DNA of 64,000 nucleotides from Channa striata (lineage: Eukaryota > Chordata > Actinopteri > Anabantiformes > Channidae). The stretch spans positions 13,702,001 through 13,766,000 of the forward strand of contig CM065182.1 in NCBI GenBank assembly GCA_033026295.1, written 5' to 3'. The translations under genes and the position numbers were made by a program. Shown here piece by piece: positions 50,901-59,900 of the stretch. The stretch's first letter is position 1; each line of letters starts with the position of its first letter. The notes under the pieces were generated by a model. The model was not told where the DNA came from, did no database searches, and saw only the letters and a list, made by a program, of their open reading frames with translations.

Positions 50901-53900
50901 TGAGAGGTTTGGACGTTATATTTTTTTCTTTAAATTACATGAATAAAGAAATAATCAAAATTGTTGCTCATTAGTTAAACAATGAATCACTTCAGTTGGA
51001 ATGAAAAATTAAGGGTATAGTGTAAAAACAATAATCCACTTAAAACCATAGTAGATTTTTTTTGTGGAGGAAATCCCACTAGTTTCATCGCAGTATAAGT
51101 AGTAACAAGTTGTGGCAATTATAGGCAATCGTCACATTTTGCTCCATGTTGCCGCCTTGCTGCTATTTCCTCCTCAAGCCCATGACTTCCTTCCAAGAAG
51201 TCCCTTCTGCCACAATCCCCAAACCTATTTCGCATCAGAGTCACACTCTCCCGCCACGGTCTGCTCTCAAGTCAAATTACTGCCCGACAATCTGGATGCT
51301 CTGCTACCCATCACACACACTTGAGAGGACGGAAGAGAAATTCACCAAAGTAGCTTGCTCACTGTGAATGTTGGTGTGTGGTTTTGCCATTTATGTCTTT
51401 AGACTTCATCAGCTTTGCCTCACAAATTCTATTAATCACCCCAGTGAAAAATCAATAGAGTGTATTATGGCTCATATCACAGTAATTCATCTCCCATTCC
51501 TTTTTCTCTCCTTTGGTGTTTTGCTTTAAACACACGGCCCACGCTCAGACAATTCCCTTAACCCAGACTTTAACAATTTGTCGCATCTCAGCCTGATGGC
51601 GCAAACAGTCAAAGGACATAAAGAGTAAACTTTTAAATTGAATACTTAGTATAATTATCAAATTATCATGACAGATAAACAGGCAATCATCACCTTTGGG
51701 TACCTCAGGGAACTCTGGCTATTAATATGACTCTGCTCTGTGTGTTTCCCCCTCACTCTGTGGAGTCACTGCTGTAACCCTGGCAGGTTTCCTGCAGCAA
51801 CAATGAAGCGTAGCCTCGGTTTATGATATGTCTCATGTGAAAGAAAGACGTAGACCTCATGTGGCGCTTGAGATTGCAAAACATGCAGCAGCAGAACTGG
51901 ATCACAGCCCTGCTTTGTGCTGCAGTCAGCAGGAGCTTAATCGAAGTGTGTGACTGATCTAATACAATGCTGTGTGTGTGTGTGTTTGTTTCTGTGATAT
52001 ATATGTTGATGCATTGAAGCGTAAAACAGGCATAGATAGTTGTTTACAGGCGTGCATTAAGTTCAATCATGAACATTTACTTTTTTCATTTCTTTTATGC
52101 TGCACAGCATATCATTTTTTTTTTATTTCTGTGAGCCTGATGTTTTTGTGCAGTTAAAAAGTGACAGGAAATAACAAATAAATGGGATAAACTGTAAAAG
52201 TGTGTGCATGTTGCAGGCCAGTGCTGTTTTCTTTCTCAATCTGAAATTGCTGTGTATAGAGTGTAATTTGTTGGGACAATTATATGTCACATTTGAGAAA
52301 ATTAATTTCCTGAAATGCTCAGATTCAGAATGCACTTCATGAAAATAGCTGTAATTTTTTCCCTTGTCTCCTGCCTCTGGCCACCGAGCAGTGTGTTTTT
52401 CATCAAGAAACAATCAGTATTATGAATTGATTTGTAGTTTTTCACTTTCCACCAGTCATTCTCGACAGAACACTGCCAATCACAGCACTCATAATGCTTA
52501 ATCACTATGGACCAACAGGACTAATTTTGAGAGGAGATGTGGTTGGTGATATGCAACACACTTGTGCTTAATGACCCTTGTAAAACTTAATGGGATAAAT
52601 CTTTTTCAATGCAGATACAGCTGGTGTTATTCTACAATAGTTCTAAGCAGCAGAGTTTGTAGGTGCAACATGTGCTGATGCATAAAATAAAATTGTTGGC
52701 CGCATACTATTTGTCTGAAAGACCTGAATATGCTATCCAAATTGAGTCTGTGTCTGACAGCAAAATTGTAAGCAAAAGTATTGGTTGTTTCGGGAGGAAA
52801 AAAGATGAGCTGTGCTGAATAAATTGGTTTTGTCTCTAGCATTGCATGTGGAGTCAGTATGACTTTAGTAAAAAGCTTGTTCGTAGTGCAGGGAACCCTG
52901 CTGCAAAAGGGTTTGTCTCCAGCTGATCATGGGCTCTTTCACAATAATAACAGCAGTGCTTTGCACAAGATGTCAATGAATATATGTTTGTGTTGCTGCT
53001 TAATGCATCTCATCTAAAATATACATGTAAGCAACGCACCAATGTTTTTACATTGTTTAGCCTTTAATAGTATATTGCAGGTTTTCATGTTGATTAATGC
53101 GTGTTCTTTAATTTTTGTATATTAGTTTTTTATTCACACCTATGGACAAAGTAAGACAACGCCAGTCTTACCTAAGGAAGGTAAATCCTCACAGTGTGCA
53201 TCATTGTGCTTTTATGTTTCAGTTTCAATACTATTACTGTGATGCAGGAAGGGACTATTTTCTCTCCTGTTGGTGGCTGAAGTACGTGCAGGAAGCTCCA
53301 AGAGGCCTCCAAGACTTGAGAGTTGGCAGTTGAACAGCATCCGTTTTGATACAGGAAACTACCAAATTCATTTCTCACTATTTGGTCATCATTTAAGTTT
53401 TATTTTCTGCCTAAATTATGCCTGTTAGGCAGCTGACTCTCAGAACTTGGATGCTCCATGTTTCTAAGAAACACTTCAACAGACCAGCGAGGAGAGTTTT
53501 CAGGCTCCATTAGAATAGGAGATTATACAACAGAAAGCAAAATGAAAAATTAGTGCTCCAAGGAGGATAAGCTAGAGCCTGACAGTCAGGTTTGTAACTT
53601 GACAGAAAGGAACCACAGGTTCATAAGATTTCACTAAATGTGTGATAGCATGTGTGGAGCTCGCTGATCCAGCAGCACTGTGGTGTGTGATAAGAAAGAT
53701 GAGGCTTGCTCCAAACAGCGCCACAATGTGAGGTGACTGGCAGCTGGTGCATTTCCAAAAGCTTGGGTGGACATATAACCCTCATCTGTACAAACTGTGA
53801 TTACAAATGTGTGTCTTCATAAAAAGGTATAATGTAAAACTATAAAACCATTGGAAGAGAAGTTAACCAGGTGTCCCAAAGAGAAGATAATGAAAGAATC

Positions 53901-56900
53901 ATGAGAAAACACAGCTACGGCATAAACCTAAAGTGTGGTTAAATTAACTGAGAGACCACCGTGTTTTTGAGAGGAGCAATAAATATTCACCCACGTTGCT
54001 ACTTCATTACACTTGTGTGTCATAAATTGAATCTTCTCTGTCGGATATAATAGTAACCTGTACCTCAGTGGAGGGTCTAAGGAGCACGCTCATCTTTTGT
54101 TGTCCTAATTACAGCCTATTTAATGTAACATGAACCCAAACACACCGTTGACTGGACACAACTATACAGAAGGTAGACTCACATTATCCACCTCTCCCAC
54201 AGGTAGCGTTTCGGCATCCTTAGACTGTCTGGTGGCAGAGCAGGGCTGCATCCAGGAGCAGTCCTGTATGGTCCTCTATCGACTGCTGGAGTACTGTGCA
54301 GCCGAGGAGGCGGTGTCGCCCCTCGGCTCCGACGCCCGTTTGGAGTGCCTGGAGGCCCAGAACTCTATGCAGCATTACCGCCCCCTTCAAGTTTGTAAGT
54401 GTCAGCGTGGCTCTCGCAGGGAGGAACACTGCCTCAGGGTCTACTGGACCGTGAGATTCGCAGGTAGGTTTAATCGCTGGCTTTTTAACCACATGGGCGG
54501 GAGCCTTCCTAAAATCCATGCTGTTTAATTCATGTAACAATACTCCTTTATGTGCTTGTTGTTTTAGCATATGATGAGTATGAAGTATCTCCATATGAAG
54601 AGCTGAAAATAAATCTCGTGAGAAACATTGAGATGTCTCGTATGGCCTCCATCATTGCAGGTATCGTTCTAAGTTGACACACAAATCATTCATTTACGTG
54701 CCCTAATTTTTTTTCATGATGTCCATTGTTTGAATTCTCCAGCTTCAGCTCATACTTTGGACGGCCAAAACCAGTGTCTGAAGGCAGCTCAAGACTGTGG
54801 CCTGTATGAGAAATGTGGCTCCCTGCGGTCAGAGTATGTTGTGGCCTGTACCAAGCGTGCACCTGCCTCTGACAACAGCTGTAACCGCCAGAAATGCCAC
54901 AAAGCCTTACGGCGCTTCCTGGAGCGCGTGCCAGAGGAATACAGCTTCGCCCTGCTCTTCTGTCCCTGCTCAGACACCCTGTGTGGGGAACGCCGCAGGA
55001 AAACCATCGTCCCATCGTGTTCCTATGAGGAGAATGTGAAAGGGGAAGAAAGAGCAGGCAAACCCAACTGCCTCAGCCTGCAGAACTACTGCTCGAGAGA
55101 CGAGCTGTGCAGGTAAGACAGCTGCTTTGTTTGGAAACAGAACATGAACGTGAAACATAAAACAACACAGAAAAATAGAAATGCAGATTTAGCTACAGTA
55201 TATGCACTACACAAAATGTGTCACAAATACTACAAAGAATGAATGAGTGAGTACATCCACCCACACTTGAGTCTACAAAAACAAGCAGTGTAAAAAGGCA
55301 CAATGTTGGTCGCACTTATATGGGGACGTCCCTGATTTTCTTTATTGATTGACCAGATGAGCGTTTTCTCAGTTAAGTCATGCATGAAGGTTCAAAGTGA
55401 CATTTTCCATTTTTTTAATGCCTTTTTAATGCTCATCAAAGACATTCAGTTTTGCATAGTAATGTTGGAAAGTTAACTACTGATTAGAATATATACTAAT
55501 TTATGTAAATCGACTTATCTAGCTGTAATAGCACAACAATAACTATGTACATGTGTGAGTGTGCTATCAACATTACACACATTCCAGTTGACTAGGGAGG
55601 GCAATAATCTGTACTTAGTGCAAGCTACAGCATGTCATTTGATTTTATGAAATGTAGCTATGCACCAACAAATGCGCTTTGTCAGGTGTCAGGTCTCAGA
55701 AGCTGTTTTTTCACGTTTCAAGTCTGGTGATACAATTCAAGATGTTCATATAACAGACTGCTTGATAGGCTTTATACTTTATTCTGAGCTCAAAGGTCAG
55801 CATGTCCAAAGATAATGTGGTATGCTATTAAGTTTAATAGTTTCCTTTTTGATGGTATTGGAATAAAAGCATACAAACCAATAAAAATCATCAACTCATG
55901 AAAGAGAGGCTTGTTTACATTTAAGTGGCTCAGAATTCATACCCACGCTCCTGCTCATCAACATGATTGCGCTGCCTTCTTCTCTTTCACATATGTACAC
56001 GGCTTTGTAGTCTGTGTGGATATGTTTCAGAGGTTATTAGTAATAAGAGGAAGAAAATATTTGCTGAAGCTGAAGGTCAACCCCCCCCCCCACTCCCCGC
56101 ATTATTATTCAAACAAAAAAGAGGGGATGGCTTACTACACATGCATGGCAACATGTGTTTCTAGTGAAGAGTGTGGGAACAGCACAGAAACACTCATCAC
56201 CTTCCTATGACTCCAGCGTTCACTCAACGTATCAAGTATCATACATTTGCATTAGATTGTTGATGTAATGTCTAAATGAATTAGCTACAAACAACAGGAG
56301 ATTTAGATTATGTGCACGTTTATTAATGTAAGGTGCAGTTGAGTGAAAAGGTTTGCATCCCCTTACACAAAAAAGAGAAGACAAATAACGTTTTTCCATC
56401 AACACATTTAGTTAATTACAAATGTTCGTTGTTCTTGAACATTAGTGATCTAATAGTGTATAAAACCAAATCAGTGCAAACGTTTACATTCAACTTCATA
56501 AACCCTCTATGTTATTAACTTTAATATGTTAAATCAGGTAACTGATGCTTAACAAAGGCAGTTTAGACCTAATCCTCGATAAGATGTGAAAGTGGGCAGT
56601 TCTCCCTGAGTAGTTTGACGCAGTTTGCTGAGAGCAACTAAAACAATACGTTTCGGGAAACAGCTTTCAAAAGACTTTAAAATGTGTTGAAATCTTCACC
56701 AAACTGTAGAAGACCATAACAAAGGGAAGAGATGGAAGAAGAGTGGACAAGAAAAATAACTGAAATAAGTTAGGACATTTCTCAAGAGATCCCCAAGAAT
56801 CTAAAACAAACAGTAGGGGCCCAGAGAGAGGAGCAAGGAATAAAAGTCCACATCTCCACAGTCAAGTGTAGTCTGCACAATTCGGGATTGTTTGAGGGAA

Positions 56901-59900
56901 AAGCTCATAGGAAGAAATTGCTTGAATGAGATTATGTGGCGTGATAAGACCACAGTTGAATTTTTTGTCTCTAGCATTGCAAGTAAATGTTGCAAGAAAA
57001 ACGCTTGTGCATGAGGAGAGAAATAATATAAGTAAAACATAGTGGAGGCTCTCTGATCTTCCGGGGGTGTATGACTGAAGCTCTGCATAAAGTGGAAGGA
57101 AAAATTAATGCAGTCCAATATCAAAACATTTTAAAGCAAAGCCTGCTGCCATCAGTCAAAAAGGTTAAAATGAAGGTCCTTCAACAAGACAAAAAAACAA
57201 ATTCAAAGCAAAGTCAACTCAGGATGAACGTTTCACCCCAACTTTAGAGTCTCCAGACTTGTAAATTGAACTGAAAACCTTTGGAGAGTTTTGTAAAAGG
57301 CAGACAACCGAACTATCTGGTAAACTTGGGCTAAATGGACATAAATTATAACTGAGGTTATAGACGGAGGTTATAAAGGCAATTCTAGGACATACAAAGC
57401 ATTAGAGGACATTTTAAAAAGCTGGAATTAAACTTTTTCAATAATGTAATTTTTAATATTTTACTTTCTACACTCATTGACAGCACTGTCGTTGTTTTAC
57501 TTTTTTGACATTTTAAAGTGAGTGGATGCAAAGTTTTGCACTCCACCATACCTGCCTTTGGATTTTATAGCTTTCAAACCTCTAAGATTAAATGTCACTC
57601 TCAGCACGGAAGTTATTCTCTGCCCTGATAGTTTTAAAGAGAAGAAATCCATATGACATTAAATAGGATACAATTCAAAAACACTGCTAACCCTTGTTGT
57701 TTGCATACCAAAGACAAAAATGCTTTGACTAGTGTATCTAAGAGAAGTCCACTGTGTCGGCAAAGCTGAAGTCTTACGTATGATTTTTAGCCTCCGTTAC
57801 GCAGCCATGTCTTTGTTTTTTTGACTCACTACCATGTTGTGGTTTGTGTTGACCCAAATCCCCGAATGAAAGTGTCGAAACACTTTAAAATGCACACTAT
57901 CTTGCTCTGTGCCTACAGATGTAAAACTACTTCTTCTTCTGTGTTATGTGTCTGTGTGTGTGGGTGTATGTTTCAGATCCCGGTTTGCTGATTTCCAGCA
58001 CAACTGCCAGCCCTCCCCTCTGTCTGCCTCTGGCTGTATGCGAGAGAGCAGAGCTATGTGCCTGAAGGCCTATGCTGGACTCATAGGTGAGACGGAGGGG
58101 AGGAAATCAAAGATGTAGAAGAAAGGGAAAAGAAAAAAAAGATCGAGAGCCACTTTAAGGACTCATTACTGGAAATTGTCAGTATTGTAGGTGTCTTAAC
58201 AGCGATATTTGGCTTAGGAATTCATAAACATTCAGCTGCCAAAAGCTGCTGCTCTGGGGATCCAGACAGCATCACTTTAAAAATGTGATATAAAAAAACT
58301 GCATTCCCAACAGTTCTACAAAAGGTTCCAGTTGATATTATTTCCTTATGTTTCCCACACTGTATTTTTCAATAAATCATTGTGTGTACTGTACCTGTAG
58401 ATGGACAACTGGATCCCTGGGGCAACTAAAAGTATAGGTAGACTTTATGTTAAAGGGAAATTTTGATTCAAAAATTTCCAAATTCGTCCCACTGATATGA
58501 CTTTTGTCGTTGTTCTGTAACAGGAACCATCATGACTCCCAACTACGTGAGCAACAGCAGCACAGAAGTGTCCCAGTGGTGCACATGTGACGGTAGTGGG
58601 AACGAATGGCAGGGCTGTCAGCGCATCCTGCATATGTTCAGCAACAATATATGTCTGCGTGAGTAAAATGTCCTGGGGTTGGGCTGACAGTACAAAAACA
58701 CACTCAGGCCTGCACGTCCATCACGAAGACTGAATTCAAGAACTGTACCACGAAGTCCTACGGTGTAAAAAGAGATGCAGCACAGAAAGGGTTACAACTC
58801 TGAGATTTTGTGAAAATCTGTAAATGATTATGCTGAGGCAAAGGTGTTTTTAAAGTCTGCTGAAAACATGTGGTTACTTCTAGTTTTGTGAAGGTGTGAA
58901 CTCCCAGATGTGACCTGCCAAAGCGGATCAGATATTTGAATATCTCACTTTAAAACAAATATAGGAGGGGGTGATTGTTTTCACACTTGTTAGTGAAATG
59001 AATGACAAAGGTTATTGAGCAGAGGAATGAAGTTTGATTAGTGGTCAGAGTACGAGAACATTATGAAATAATTTGCTCTATAGCTGAGAATGTTACCTTT
59101 GTCAACTCAGTGATAGAGGAAACGTTACCTTTTAGCTGACATATATAAGAATAATCTAAATAGATCTTGATCTCTTGCTCCGCAGAACATTTTTTAATGT
59201 GCATTAATGCAGAATTCAAATGAGGTGGGTCATAATTGATGATTGGGAGGGCGAACCATCGAACCGTAATGTTTTCTTATAAATAACTGAATGGCAAGGG
59301 GCGTTCTCCCCACTGTGTGGCTGGCTGCCAAATGCGAATGTGATTTCCAAGTTCTGTGCAGTCAATGAATCCTTTCACCAAATCTGATAAACATTAAGCG
59401 GCTTCTTATTGAATTGTTGCCAAACCAGCTGGGTGGAAAGAGCACCAAAATATTCTACACCCAGGACTGTTCAAGTGTAAAACTCTAAGTTACAAGATAG
59501 GTTGTCTTAAGTGAAATAAAACATATTTTACTGAGTATGGTGCACTTGATAAAAATGTTAATTGCAAATTCTTAGGTAACAACCCTTAATAATTGTTTGC
59601 ATCATGTGTTCTACTTTTTGTAAGCTCATTTCATTTATACTGCATTTGCAGGCTGGATACATGTACAGTTTACATTTGGGCACAAAAAAATGTATTTGAT
59701 AAAATTAAACAACTAAACAAAAACTAAATCTACACCACTAGCAGCTCTGAGAGACAGAGACAGCATGCAGCTGCTAATATCAATATGCTAACATGATTAT
59801 GTTTGCCAAGTATAATCTTGGTTTGGTGTGTTACCATGCTGGCATGGCCTAACACAAATAAATGAATAATATAGCTAAAAATCTATTTGGTAATAAAATA

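Larger units (their letters stand above)
44970..54202 (+). other. gfra4 intron 1 (9.2 kb)
   Basis: Bounded by GTAAGA and a CTCTCCCACAG acceptor. Apart from the LINE fragment at 47.5 kb and a Tc1-like remnant near 50.4 kb, I see no gene. Positions 51400-51720 are repeat-free and look like a possible conserved regulatory block. Confidence 0.7.

Noticed and set aside
51112..51367. Two overlapping plus-strand open frames in gfra4 intron 1
   Set aside because: No acceptor/donor pair in matching phase, and the eight gfra4 exons already join to a complete receptor.
54220..54594. 124-codon minus-strand frame opposite gfra4 exon 2
   Set aside because: Shadow of the Cys-rich coding exon on the other strand.
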